From Balaenoptera acutorostrata (Eukaryota; Chordata; Mammalia; Artiodactyla; Balaenopteridae): DNA of 64,000 nucleotides. Shown one piece after another: positions 1 to 11,845 of this stretch (positions are counted from its first letter, which is position 1; every line of letters begins with the position of its first letter). The notes below the pieces were generated by a model that made no database searches, was not told the origin of the DNA, and worked only from the letters and a program-made list of their open reading frames with translations. The DNA is taken from positions 6,494,606-6,558,605 of the forward strand of contig NC_080075.1 of the NCBI RefSeq assembly GCF_949987535.1, written 5' to 3'. Both the position numbers and the translations under genes were made by a program.

Positions 1-530
1 GGAGGAAAGGGGTGAGGACCGTGAATGGAGGGGCTCGTTTGTCTTCTGAGGCTGGCAGCAGGTGGGGACCAGGTGCCTGATGGGAAGTAGCCTGCCACTC
101 GAGGGCTTTGCATCCCCCCTTCCTGGCTCCCCTGTCCCTTGGGGCCGTGGGGAGCACCAAGGGGACCTGCAGGTTTGGCCAAGTGCAGGGTGTGGACCAG
201 CTGCTGGGAAACACGCAGCACCAGTGGCTCTCCACCCCTTGCACGTGAGGGGCCCCTGGGGAGTCTCAGGAACTCCCTGACCCAGAAGAACCTGAGTTCC
301 TGGGTGCGGTTGAGGAGGTGGGGGGGCCCAGTCCTCACTGCGTGTGACTCTGTGACCCATGATGATCATGATAAGCGTGATGCTGGCTGTTTCAGGAACT
401 TCAGCAAATAAGCCTTGTGTTCACGTAGATCAGGAGGAAGTTGTCAGGAGCAGATGCTCCAGCTTTTGTTCTGGGGGCGGGTCCCCATCTCCACTCCTCC
501 ATCCACAGACATTCTAAGGAGCTCACTCTT

Positions 531-649
531 TTTTTTTTTGGCCGAGCTGCATGGCATGTGGGATCTTAGTTCCCCGACCAGGTATCGAACCCACACCCCA
601 TGCATTGGAAGCGTGGAGTCTTAACCACTGGACCGCCAGGGAAGTCCCT
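531..649 (-). mobile_element. CHR-type SINE, short class
   Basis: On the minus strand the element starts gggacttccctggcggtcc and ends in an A-run (T-run at 531-539). It is flanked by a perfect 13-bp TSD, ggagctcactctt, at 518-530 and 650-662. Confidence 0.92.
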
Positions 650-687
650 GGAGCTCACTCTTCTAAAGGCTGACTCTGCTAAAGGCT

Positions 688-1041
688 TTTTTTTTTTCTT
701 TTTAAATTTATTTATTTTTGGCTGCATTGGGTCTTCGTTGCTGCGCGCGGGCTTTCTCTAGTTGCGGTGAGGGGGGGGCTACTCTTCATTGCGGTGTTTG
801 GCCTTCTCACTGCGGTGGCTTCTCTTATTGCGGAGCACGGGCTCTAGGCACGCGCGGGCTTCAGCAGTTGTGGCAGACGGGCTCAGTAGTTGTGGCTCGC
901 GGGCCCTAGAGCGTAGGCTCAGTAGTTGTGGCTCGTGGGCTTAGTTGCTCCGCGGCATGTGGGATCTTCCCGGACCAGGGCTCGAACCTGCGTCCCCTGC
1001 ATTGGCAGGTGGATTCTTAACCACTGCGCCACCAGGGCAGC
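688..1041 (-). mobile_element. CHR-type SINE, long class
   Basis: A full-length antisense copy: a T-run and (TTTA)n tail, then ggctgcattgggtcttcg, ending ccaccagggcagc. The TSD is ctctgctaaaggct (674-687) against ctctgctacaggct (1042-1055), with one mismatch. Confidence 0.92.
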
Positions 1042-1321
1042 CTCTGCTACAGGCTTTGAATGCATGGGCGCCTCCTCCCTGAGTTTGCCTTTTGCTGAAT
1101 TTAGATTATTGACAAGTCAGGGCAATGGGTGAAATAAATAATGTTAACAACTAGTCAGTAAAGATTAGTTATGAGGTCGGTTTTGGGTCCAGAAAGATCG
1201 TTGGGTGCGATGGTCGGTCTGTTGTGGGAGCTTGCGGAGGCCCTTTTGTTGCACGTTTGAAGCCGTCTTACTTTCTGTGCGGGTGTGCAGGGACCGCCAG
1301 GAAGTCTCCCCAGTTGGGCAG

Positions 1322-1752
1322 TGTATTCGTTTCCTAGAGCTGTTGTAACAAAGACCCACAAACCGAGTTGCTTAAAAGAACAACAGTTCTGGGGTCTAGA
1401 AGTCCAAGATCAAGAGGTTAGCGGGCCAGGCTCCCTGACACCTCTAGGGGAACCCGTTCTTGCCTCTTCCTCACTTCTGGTGGTGGCTGGAAGTCTTTGG
1501 GCTCCCTTGCAGCTGCATCGCTCCGTTCACTGCCTTCATCGTCATAAAGCCTTCTCCCCCTGTGTCTGTCTTCACGTGGCCATCTTCTCACAGGGTCACC
1601 AGTCAGAGTAGATTAGGGGCACCTACCCTATACCAGTATAACCTCATTTTAACTAATAATTACGCCTGCAATGACCCTGTTTTAATAAGGTCACACCCTA
1701 AGGTACGTCAGCATCTTTTTTTGGGGGGGGATACACAATTCAGTCTGTAACA
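1322..1752 (-). mobile_element. MaLR-type LTR (MLT1/MST-like)
   Basis: The minus strand begins tgttacagactgaattgtg and ends near ...aacgaataca, a layout I recall for ERVL-MaLR LTRs. It shares its motif order (cctagagctg, gcttaaaagaacaac, ttctggggtctagaagtcc) with the copy at 45264. The exact subfamily is uncertain, and no clear TSD is seen. Confidence 0.65.
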
Positions 1753-1759
1753 GATGTGT

Positions 1760-1880
1760 GGTCCAGGTGCTCTGTACGTGTTTCAACATCCATGCAGACC
1801 TTATTGGACAGCACACTAAGGCACACAGCTAACATAGGACAGAGTCAGGATTTGAACCCAGGACTTTGTGAGTCTGGAAC
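1760..1880 (-). mobile_element. MIR fragment
   Basis: The core motif cacacagctaacataggaca followed by aggatttgaacccagg matches the antisense MIR core and its tRNA-like part. The edges are approximate. Confidence 0.7.
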
Positions 1881-1989
1881 AACATACGACTTACCTGGTT
1901 TAGACTGACTGATGGTTCTTTGGGGTATCCAGTGGAATGGAGTCCATAAGTCTTCTGGGCCTTCTCAGGGCATTGGAGACATTACGCAG

Positions 1990-2046
1990 GTCTAAGTACT
2001 AAGCACTAAGCTCTAAGTACTCAGTACTAAGCTCTAAGTACTAAGG
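1990..2046. repeat. Short minisatellite (ctaagtactaag-like)
   Basis: Several imperfect tandem units of ctaagtactaagc / ctaagtactcag type occupy about 57 bp. The repeat is locally confined with no flanking SINE or L1. Confidence 0.8.
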
Positions 2047-2189
2047 TACCACTTTACTGCCCTCCTTGCTTTTCTGAATGATAATAGATACCACCCATTT
2101 AATAGAAGGAAACGTGGAAACAAGACGTTCGTTTGATTTGTTGAGGTGGTAGGATTGAGTGGGTGGTAAGATTGTGTTTATTTTTATTT

Positions 2190-2559
2190 TTAAAATTTTT
2201 TTAGAAGTTCTTTTTTAAAAAAATTTATTTATTTATTTATTTTTGGCTGCATCGGGTCTTCACTGCTGGGTGTGGGCTTTCTCTAGTTGCGGAGAGCAGG
2301 GGCTACTCTTCGTTGCAGTGCGTGGGCTTCTCATTGCGGTGGCTTCTCTTGTTGTGGAGCACAGGCTCTAGGCGTGCGGGCTTTGGTAGTTGTGGCGCAC
2401 GGGCTCAGTAGTTGTGGCTCACGGGCTCTAGAGCGCAGGCTCAGGAGTTGTGGCGCACGGGCTTAGTAGCTCCGCAGCATGTGGGATCTTCCCGGACCAG
2501 GGCTTGAACCCCTGGATTGGCAGGCGGATTCTTAACCACTGTGCCACCAGGCAAGCCCG
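2190..2559 (-). mobile_element. CHR-type SINE, long class
   Basis: An antisense copy with T-rich tail, (TTTA)n and ggctgcatcgggtcttcac. It has a perfect 20-bp TSD at 2170-2189 and 2560-2579 (gattgtgtttatttttattt), implying a fairly recent insertion. Confidence 0.93.
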
Positions 2560-5245
2560 GATTGTGTTTATTTTTATTTCCATTTCCATTCTCATTACTT
2601 AAACAACTTAAACTTGTCTTGAATGTGTAAAGAGAGCTTTTTAGAGCTTGGCTAACCCACACCCTGCTGAAAGTTGCTTGTCTGTTGGGATTCTCGTATG
2701 TCATCAGCCTTATGTGACATGGACTTGACCCGGTTTCTGCTGGGGAGTGGCCTCTGCAGCATAAAAGTGCTCAGAATGGAAGGGCCCCCGGCCGTGAGAT
2801 GGCTTGCCTCCACGGTTACTGCCGGGCGTGCATCTGCAGAGTAAATGTCAGAGCGTTTTGCCAGCAAGTGCCCTGCACTGGCTTGTCGTCGGGACCCAGA
2901 GCCTTGAAGGCTGCGGTGACTTTGGCAATGGCAGGCTTTGAACAGGCAGATTTCAAGATCAGAATTCCCAGTGGAAAACTCCCTGGAATAAAGAGACGTC
3001 CGTGAGTCTGAGGAAGTCAGTTGCTCCTGATAAGTCTCCCCCATTCTGACTTACTAAATTTTAGTTTGATTTTTTTCTGATTACTGGCTCCAAGTTTGCT
3101 TTTCCCACAGGGTCTCTGCCCATGCATGTGGGCAGATGTGCATCTTGGGTCCAGAAAGAAAAATTTTCTAAAGACAGGTGAGGGAACCCCTGTTCCCATG
3201 ATGTATGATGGCCTTAGAGCCGGGGGCCAAGCCTCTGTCTTACCCTCTCTCCCTTTCCTCCTGTTTCTGCCACAGAACCGCTTATGACCCGCACATGGCT
3301 GAGCCTGGTCCACGGCTTTCTTAGGACCTGAAGACGCTGGTTACAGACCAGGTCTGCAACAATGTCACCCTAGGGGAAGGCCGACCATGGGTGATGGGGG
3401 TAAATCCATTTCTTTCTTTCCTTGGGGAAGGAGTATATTCTCCTTACCCCCCTGCTCTCTCCTCCTGTTTTCTGCTTTCCTGAATTAATGGTTCATTAAT
3501 CTGAATCTGTAGGACCCTATAGAATGGAAGGCTTAGCATTTCTGAGTACACATTGAGGGCAGGCAAAACAAAAAACAGAAGACGAGAAAACCTACTTAAT
3601 CCCTGCGATAAATTTAGTTACCGAAACACTTATCTTCTGCTTTAGCCCAAGATAAGATTAGTAGAGTTCTGTAACAGAGACTGCGAGTCACTGAAAGGGG
3701 GTGACAGATGGCCGGCTTTGAGTAATCGGATTTCAAGATCAGAATCCACAGCAAACAAAACTCCAGCTACTTGTGGTATATGGAGACAGTTTCCCCCAAG
3801 TGAACTTAAAGAACCGTGTTCTCTGATTTGATTTTATTCAAAGGACTCATTCCGCAGGTGTTTCCTAAGGGCGCGAGAGGAGCCAGGTGCACCAGGTGTT
3901 AGGAGCTGATGCAGGGTCTCTGCCCCGCCCCCGTACATCCCCTTAAACAGGCACTTAGAGGAAGAGGGCTCCTGGGGGCTGTAAGCTTCCAACACTTAGT
4001 TGTAGCGCATTAGCTATAATTTGATGCCTGAAAAGACTCTGTTATGGTCAAGGACAGAAGTGTCAAAATGAAAGTCAGAAGTAAGTATGGGCTTGATTGC
4101 GAAGGTCGTAAGGGGTTGTGGAAGACAGTTGTTGCAAACACCGATGTGCTAAACTTGACCTCTCTTGGTCCAGCACCTGCACCCTTCACTTCCCAGCTGA
4201 ATGGAACCTGCTATGGCCTCACTGGCTGCGGTTTACAAACGCGGACAACACTGGCATGTAGTAGGTGGTCAATAAAAGTGTGTTTTAAAAATTGTGCACG
4301 AGCGGCTGTATCGGTAAGCCTGATGAAACAGGCGGACTCATCCCTTCTAAAGACTTGTTTGCAGTTTTACAGGCTCCCCCGGGGCGGGGGGCTGGGAGTG
4401 GGGGTTGGGTGGGAGTTGGGGGCTGTGTTTACAACGTGAGGCGCTGGAGTCCACCCGGTACCGTCTTTTGCTTTGAACTTGAGCCGATGGAACTGTATTG
4501 CTCCACTGACCTTTTTGACCCTCCTCTTGATTTCCATTTTGCAAAGGAGGCACTGTTGCTTTATCTTATTTATTTCTCTGTGCTCCTTGACTGCCCCTAA
4601 GCTCTGTTTCCTGCCTTCAATTATGTACAGGGCCGTTAAGCAAAAGTGAGGTTTGTGAGGTGCCGGTCAGCTCGTGGTTGTAGCAGCTCCAGGTGCCGGC
4701 AAGCTGTACTTATGATTAGATTCGGCTGGTAAAACTGGTTTGTGCAGCACCTAGGAGTCTTGTTGAGCAAGTTGCCCTGCCTTTCTGCAGCTGTCTCCCA
4801 GCATGAAAGGAGACTTCTTTGCGTTTCAGGTTCAGTCGTTTCTTTTTAACTTCCAAGCCACGATATCCCCAGTGTGGAAACTTAATCGTCTAAATCTGTG
4901 ACTAGTTAGAAAAGACGCCATGAGGAGGACATATACCAAGGGCTGTTGACAGGTGGCAAGATGTGAGATAAGTTTAATTTTCTCCGTTGTGCTTCTATGT
5001 ATTTCCCCAAATTCCTACAGCAAAAATGTGTTCATTTCTTAATCAAGAAAATCAAAACCAAAAAACATAGATTGCCTTAGGAGGACAAATTGAGACTGGG
5101 TCTTATTTTTTTAGGGAAGATTTTTGGAAAAGCTGTTCTTTATAACCTTTGTGTGATTTGGGGGATACCGGTGATACCTGTTGGGCTTATTAACCATGAG
5201 ACATCAAAAATGCTAAATTATTCCATCTCAAATGGGAAGTCTCCT

Positions 5246-5359
5246 CCCTGGCGGTCCGGTGTTTGGGACTCTGTGCTTCCACTGAAGGGGGTGTGGGTTC
5301 GATCCGTGGTCAGGGAACTAAGATCCCGCCCTCATGCCTAGAGGTGTGGTGAAAAAAAA
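5246..5359 (+). mobile_element. CHR-type SINE, short class
   Basis: A sense copy starting ccctggcggtccggtg and ending in a gaaaaaaaa tail. The TSD is gggaagtctcct (5234-5245) against ggaaagtctcct (5360-5371). Confidence 0.88.
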
Positions 5360-5689
5360 GGAAAGTCTCCTTTCACAGCCTGTAGGTACCACATGCATCA
5401 GGCCATTAAAATACTTGACCCAAGACAGTTTCTCACAGAATTGAGAGATCAGAAATGTTTTGCCAAAGGATTTTGGTTGTTTTGAAGTAGCAGAAACTGG
5501 CAAGGGAATACAGCCTCTTCTGCTGTATCTGATTGCAACATGGTCAGTATGATGTAATTTTGCGACTTGTTTTTCTAGGCTTCATGGATTAGGGATGGTC
5601 TTCAGGGGTTAGGAGATCTTCATGGGTTAGGGAATATAAGGAAGGAAAGTCCAGGATTAAAATGGGTGACCGTGCCTTAAAAAAGAAGG

Positions 5690-6190
5690 AGATCCTACCA
5701 TTTGCGACAACATGGATAAACCTTGAGGACATTATGCTAAGTGAAACAAGCCAGTCACAGAAGGACTCATACCACATAATACCACATATGTGATGAATCT
5801 AAAATCATCAAACTCAGAGAAGCAGAGAGTGGAATGGTGGTTGCCGGGGGCTGGGGGAGGGGAAAATGGGGAGGTGTTAGTCAAAGGGCACAAAGTTTTG
5901 GTTATACAAGGTGAATACGTCCTAGAGGTCTACTGCACAGCATGTAACAGCCATAGTTAACAATACTGTATACTTAAACATTTGATAAGAGGGTAGATCT
6001 TACGTTAAATGTTCTTATCACATTATAGATATACATATTAATAAAAGGCCGAGAGGAAACTTTTAGAGGTGATGGGCAATGTTTATGGCATAGATTATGG
6101 TGACGGTTTCATGGGTGTATACTTATCTTCAAAACCCTTAAGTTGTATATGTTAATTATGTACGGCTTTTTGTACGTTAAAAAAAAAGGG
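5690..6190 (+). mobile_element. Old L1 3' end fragments (L1MA/L1MB-like)
   Basis: Sense L1 3' end motifs: gcgacaacatggataaacc, then ggtggttgccgggggctggg, then tatagttaacaatactgtat. A second 3'-UTR-like piece (gtttatggcatagattatgg) follows from about 6060. It is degenerate, so old. There may be two fragments joined. Confidence 0.75.
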
Positions 6191-7016
6191 GGTGACAGTG
6201 AGGTTTCTGGAAGGAGCCAAACAGAATGGGAAGGGTGGATTAGCAGGGGGGTGGACCCATCAGGCGGGTGAGTGGGCAGTCCTGGAGCAGTCAGACCCCA
6301 TTTCATAGAGTGTCATTTCATAGTGCCCAGGGAAGAGCTCTGGGTGCCCCTGGATTGTGCTGGGCTCAGCGGTGGAGGTGGACCAAGTATCCATCCCTGT
6401 CTACCCCAGATGCTCTGGCGGCTGGTGTTTCATTTGACGACTGTATCAGATCTTAAAGCCAAGCCCTTTGTTGAGTCTTGGTTTTCCTTCTTTCGTGGTG
6501 TCCCTTGCCCTTTCATTTCATGTCCTTGAATCATCCCTGTTCTACAAGAATTGAATGCTACTTGCTATGCATAAGCATCATACCGGAAGACCAGGTAAAT
6601 GGACGACCAAGTGGATGGACATTCTGGGCAATTCTCAGAAGAGCGTTTCGTCATACCCACAGGAACACGTGTCTGTAAGGCAGGGCAGCCCCTGCTTTGG
6701 AACTGGCTGTCACGATGGCGTTTCAGTGCAGGATTCTTGCTGTCACATATTTTGAGTATTTCGTCACCCTGCTTGGAGGTTCACGATGGCAGGATCCGTA
6801 CGTTAAGTGTGAGCCAAAACAGACGGCTTGGTCCCCATCCAAGGGTTATTTATGGAGCTTCTAGAAGAACGTGCCAGGGTTCAGCAGCGTGGACATTTAT
6901 GTTCAGATGCATTTATGATTAGTCACTTGGGGGATGGGGTTAGGAGAAGTTTTTATACTTACTTAGGAGCCCAACTGCAGACATTTCTGACCATTAGAAT
7001 TCTCACAGTTTAAAGA

Positions 7017-7190
7017 AAATTGTGGTAAAAAACACATAACATAAAATTGACCGCCTTAACTGTTTTTAAGTGTACAGTTCAGTGCTGTTAAGTACATTCA
7101 CACTGTTATGCAACCATCACCACTGCCCATCTCCAGAGCTCTTTGCATCTTAGAAAACTGAAACTCTGTACCCAGTAAAGAATTTCCACA
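7017..7190 (-). mobile_element. Old L1 3' fragment (L1M-like)
   Basis: Motifs ataacataaaattgaccgcc and tttttaagtgtacagttcag match the antisense 3' end of old L1M elements; the same piece recurs at 33360 and 58262. An A29 run follows at 7207-7235. Confidence 0.7.
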
Positions 7191-7457
7191 GTTTTGGACT
7201 GAAGACAAAAAAAAAAAAAAAAAAAAAAAAATCTCTCCTTTAATTCCAGCGTGAACAGGACAGCCAGTCTGGCAGTGAGCCCCCTGGCTGACCAGAGCTA
7301 GCAGCTGTACTCTCTGTGTGTTGTCTCTCGGTTTCCTGAGAAACCAGGGGTCACTGTGTGGCTGTCCTTGTCCCCATGTGTCTGGGACACAGTGAGCAGG
7401 TGAGGGCTTGGTGGTTGCCTCTCCTGTTCTCGAGAACGGGGCTGGAATCCTTCGCTC

Positions 7458-7609
7458 TCCCTTTTTCTATTTTTGTTCTTTTTTATTTATTTTTATTTTT
7501 TGGTCACATAACGTGGCATGTGGGATCTTAGTTCCCCCACCAGGGATCGAACCCATGCTCCCTGCAGGCGAAGTGAGGAGTCCTAACCACTGGACCGCCA
7601 GGGAAGTCC
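7458..7609 (-). mobile_element. CHR-type SINE, short class
   Basis: An antisense copy ending accgccagggaagtccc. The flanks ctggaatcc at 7442 and 7610 form an imperfect TSD. Confidence 0.88.
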
Positions 7610-8614
7610 CTGGAATCCCTCTCTTGCAAGGCCCTTGGAGCCCTCGTCTCTGGACCGTCACTTGCTCATGGACCCGTGCTGTGGACTCGGCATGCTCATC
7701 CTGCCGCCCGTGATGGGCACGTGACTGCCCGTGTTTCCCACTGCGTGACTAGTTACCCTGTGGCTTTGCCCACCAAGCTGCCGCGTTCTCTGAAAATAGC
7801 ACAGGCAACTCCTGGTTTGGTGGAGATGTGTGGGACTCATAAGGGAATCACACGAAAAGATATATGGAATTCTATCAAATTCTTTGTAAAAAGGAATTTG
7901 AAATTTAGTAATTCGGGTTATGAATTTTATATATTTTGAATAGGGGAATTGTCAACATTCTCATGTTGAGAATGCAGATACCCTAACCTTTATCTTCTCT
8001 CTTTGATACTCAGTAGAAAGGACTTTATGTGATCCTTTTTTGGTTGTTACTTTGCACAACTAACTTTTCGCATTTATTCTGGTCCTTTATTTGCTTTTCC
8101 CCCTAAGCCTCCAAAACAGAGACAATAGCCAAACCACGCAGCCCTCACATGAAGACAGAGATGTAGCCCAGATTGGTTTCCCGATGGGGTGTACGGTGCT
8201 GAGCTGGTGCTCTGGGAATGCGCTGTCACACTGATGCCGGTGAGCTGTGATGAGAAGGCCTTCACCGGAGAGAGAGAAGTTTTTGTCATGGGGCTGCTTA
8301 GGTATACTGTTTCGAAGCCCAAGGCCATTAGGAGGATCTGCTTTCTTTAACGCAGGAGGGAAAAAAAAGACTTTAGGCTTTCTGGTTTACTGACTTTCAT
8401 TAAAATGCTTTTCGTGGGGGATGGGTGTTGCTGGTCTTCAAAATGGGTTTCATTACACTCTGGTGTTATTACTATTAAGAGCGGAGAACTGTCACCGCTG
8501 CCTGTGGTGAGTTTCCAGGCCCAGCACAGAGGTCATAAGAGCCAGGAGGCAGTGGCGTTGGCGCAAGTTCGTGTATCCAACGCACAGAGAGGCCATACAC
8601 ACCAGAATGTCAGA

Positions 8615-8990
8615 GTTTGGAGCAGGGAAAGGTTTATTGCAGGGCCATGCAAGGAGATGGGTGGCTCATGCCCTGAAAAGCCGCAAGCTCCCCGAAGGGT
8701 TTCTGCAAAGCATTTTTAAAAGCCAGGTGAGGGAGGGGTGTCTCAGGGTACGTGGTCAGCTCGTGCACAATCCTCTGGCTGATGTTGGGTAACTGGGTGG
8801 TGTCACAGGGGTTCATATTCTCAGTCCTTAGGCTCCAGGAGGCCTGGGGCTACGTGCTCATGGTCATCAAGTAGTTAACGTCTTCCATTTGGTGGGGAGG
8901 TGGGTTTCACATCTGTAAAACTACTCAGGAAATGTGCATCAAATGCTGTTATCTAGGTACTTCAGAGAGGATCTGAAGCAGAGGGTATGG
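8615..8990. mobile_element. Candidate retroviral LTR fragment
   Basis: The segment ggagcagggaaaggtttatt resembles an antisense LTR polyadenylation region (AATAAACC on the minus strand), followed by several hundred bases of unique-looking sequence. The family is not recognised and this is weak. Confidence 0.3.
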
Positions 8991-10129
8991 GGGCAGGGGG
9001 CCTGTCCCAGGAAGGCCCCAGAGGGTCCCGCTCGGTTACAGTGGGAAGGCTGCTTCTAGCATCCTTGCTTGTTCCCAGGTCAGTAGCTGTCATTTCATCT
9101 TAAATTTGGTTCCATCCACGTGCATGAAATGCAGCCAGGATGAAAGAATTACAGCTTTCTCGCTTAGGAGCAAATTATTCCTAGGTCCCTCTTTGGGCCC
9201 TAATTATAAAACATGTCACTCGACAGCTATCTCAGCCTGAGTTGTTATTCTAATCGGTTAAAAATAGGAGTGTTGCGCTCCGGGGGCACCAGGAGGGTTT
9301 CCCTGGAGCGCCAGACAAGCCATATGGAGCTGCCTCGGAAGGGAAACCAGGAAACTCCACGCCCGCTGCCCTGCCTTTGGGGGGCTGTTTCTGGAGGAAC
9401 AGGGACAGGTCTGCATTCAGTGTGAATGCAGATAGAGGTGCAGCTTTGTGGGTGACGGTGCATTTCTGTGAGGATTTTGTGACGATTCATGAGAAAACAG
9501 ACACAGTACTGTACAACTTCACTGTATATATATTTTTAATGAGCCTGCGCCTGGCTAATAGATATTGCGTAAAAGACATCCATGTGAGTTCTCTTCAGCT
9601 TCTTTATAAAAGGGCGGAATAAACTAGGGCTATGTACCCTGCCGTTAGGAGCCGCGCCTAAACATTTCCCCGTATATTTGCTTTATTTATGGGTATATGT
9701 TTTTGTCTTTGACCCATTTGAAATTTGCAGACATTTTACTCTATTTTCTAATAACTTTGAAGGATTTCTTTGCCATGTTAACCTCTTTATTGCACCTGTG
9801 CAACAACAGGAGTTGAAGGATAATTTTCTCTTCTGGAGTTTTCACTTCTCACTTTGGTGTTCCTGCTGAGAACTCTCGCTGCCCTTCCTCCCAGCTTTGC
9901 ATCTTCTCTGCGGTCTTGGCCTCTTGTCTCCTTATTTCTTTTGTCTTTGTGCTTCTTTTGGTTCCACCCTGAGTGCTCTGGCTTACCCCTCCCCTCCCCC
10001 ATTCAGTGCCCCTGCCCCTTCCTGGGGTTCCTGCAGGAGAGTTTGCATTTGCACAGACGGGGGGGTCACCTCCCCCCTCCCCCGCACTTGTCTGCAGGGG
10101 GGCATTGACTGGGCTGACTTTCCTTGTCC

Positions 10130-11845
10130 TTTTCTTTTTAATAAGCTTTATTTTTAGAACAGTTTTAGGTTTAGAGAAAAATTGGGAAGATAGTAGAGAG
10201 AGTTCTCATCTACCCTCACCCAGTGTGTCCTATTATGGACATGTTAGTAAGGAAATACATGTACTACCCTTGCAATTAACTAACTAATACTGATCAATTA
10301 CTGTGATAGGCATAATAATGACTGAAACCTGGGACTATGTTAGGTTACACGGCAAAGGGGGATTAAGAGCGCAGGTGGAATTACGGTTGCTCATCAGCGG
10401 ACCTTAAACGAGGGAGATTATCCAGGTGGGTGCAATGGAATCACAAGGGTTCTTAAAGCTGGAAGAGGGACTCTGAAGAGAGAACCAGAGAGATGGCAGC
10501 GTGGGGAACTCATCCTGGTGTTTCTGGCTTTAGATGGAAGCAGGGGCCGTGAGCCAAGTAAAGGGAGTGGCTTCTTAAAGCTGGACGAGGCAGGCAGATG
10601 GATTCTCACCCAGAGCCTCCAGAAAGGAACACATGTGTTGACACCTTGATTTCCGCTTAGTGAGATCCGTATCAGACTTCTGGTCTACAGAACTGTGAGG
10701 TAATACGTTTGTTTTGTGTTAAGCTACTATGTGGTAACTTGTCACAGCAGCAGTAGAAAACTAATATGATTATTAACCGAAGTCCATCTTTTGTTCAGAT
10801 TTCCTTGGTCTTTTTCTGCTCCAGAATCCCATTCAGGATACTATGTTAACGTTTAGTCGTCATTTGGGCTGTGACAGTTTCTCAGACTTCCCTTGTTTTT
10901 AAATGACCATGACAGTTTTGAGGAATACTGGCCAGGTATTTTGTAGAATGTTCGTTAATTGGAATTTGAAGTTTTTCTCATGATTAGAGTGGGGTTAAGG
11001 GTGTTTGGGAGGAAGAACAGGGGTAAAATGCTATTCTTATTGCATCATATCAAGAGTGCATGCTATTAACGTGATTTATGACATGTTGACCTTAATCACC
11101 TGGCCAAGGTAGTGCTTGTCAGGTTTCTCCACTGAAAAGTTACTCCCTCCACTTCCCATACTGTGGGACTTTTTTGGGTTTTTTTTGTTTGGTTTTTTTT
11201 TGGAGCACTTTCTTATGTTTCTTATGTTTCAGACACTACAAGATGCTCCAGGATCATCTTGTATATTTCCTGCTCCAGTCCTGGAATCAACCATTTTTCC
11301 AAAGAACACTAATCCCCTTTTTCTGGAGGTTGGTATCAGAAACCAATATCTGGGTTCTGGGTGTGCTCATGGCTTCTGGGCCCTCTCAGCTGACAGAGAA
11401 AGGAATTATATATACTACCTTTGTATATACACACATCAGTAAGTGTTTCTGTATGTAGCCATTTGTATCTATGGTAAACTAAACATCAGTTTATACCTAT
11501 GCCTTTGATTCGTTACTGTATAGATTATTCTTGCCTCTTTGCCTTGCTTATCTGTAAACTCCCACTCCAGTTAGGAACCTGGCTTACACCTTCCATCATC
11601 CTTTTTCTTATTTGCTCATTTCTAGTATACCAGAAATCTATCAGAGTTGTTAACCTAGACTCCATGGAGTACAGAACTTATGTACATTTCTTTGGCCTTT
11701 CTTCCTAAAGACTGTTCATTTCCAAAGTTACTTAAGTCAACACCGTTTCCCTTTACCGCCTTCGCTCCCTTGTTTCATACATTTGTAATACAATTAGATT
11801 TTTTTTGGTCATATTCTGCATTCACTCGGGAACCCCCGGACCTCC
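10130..11845 (-). mobile_element. Old L1M 3'-UTR pieces
   Basis: Pieces such as agaacagttttaggttt (10157) and cagagctttctgcc-like text around 10860-11400 look like 3'-UTR regions of ancient L1s, interrupted by the LTR at 10320-10757. The edges are approximate and 11460-11845 is uncertain. Confidence 0.5.
10320..10757 (+). mobile_element. MaLR-type LTR (MLT1-like)
   Basis: Motifs in order: ttaggttacacggcaaaggg, gagggagattatccagg, aatcacaagggttctt, cagagcctccagaaaggaac, cagcagcagtagaaaacta. This order is what I know of MLT1-type LTRs. It splits an older L1 3' UTR (about 10130-10310 and 10760 onward). Confidence 0.7.

Noticed and set aside
831..1020. tRNA gene-like sequence in SINE heads
   Set aside because: The CHR heads derive from a tRNA, but they are degenerate and lie in SINE copies, so they are not tRNA genes.
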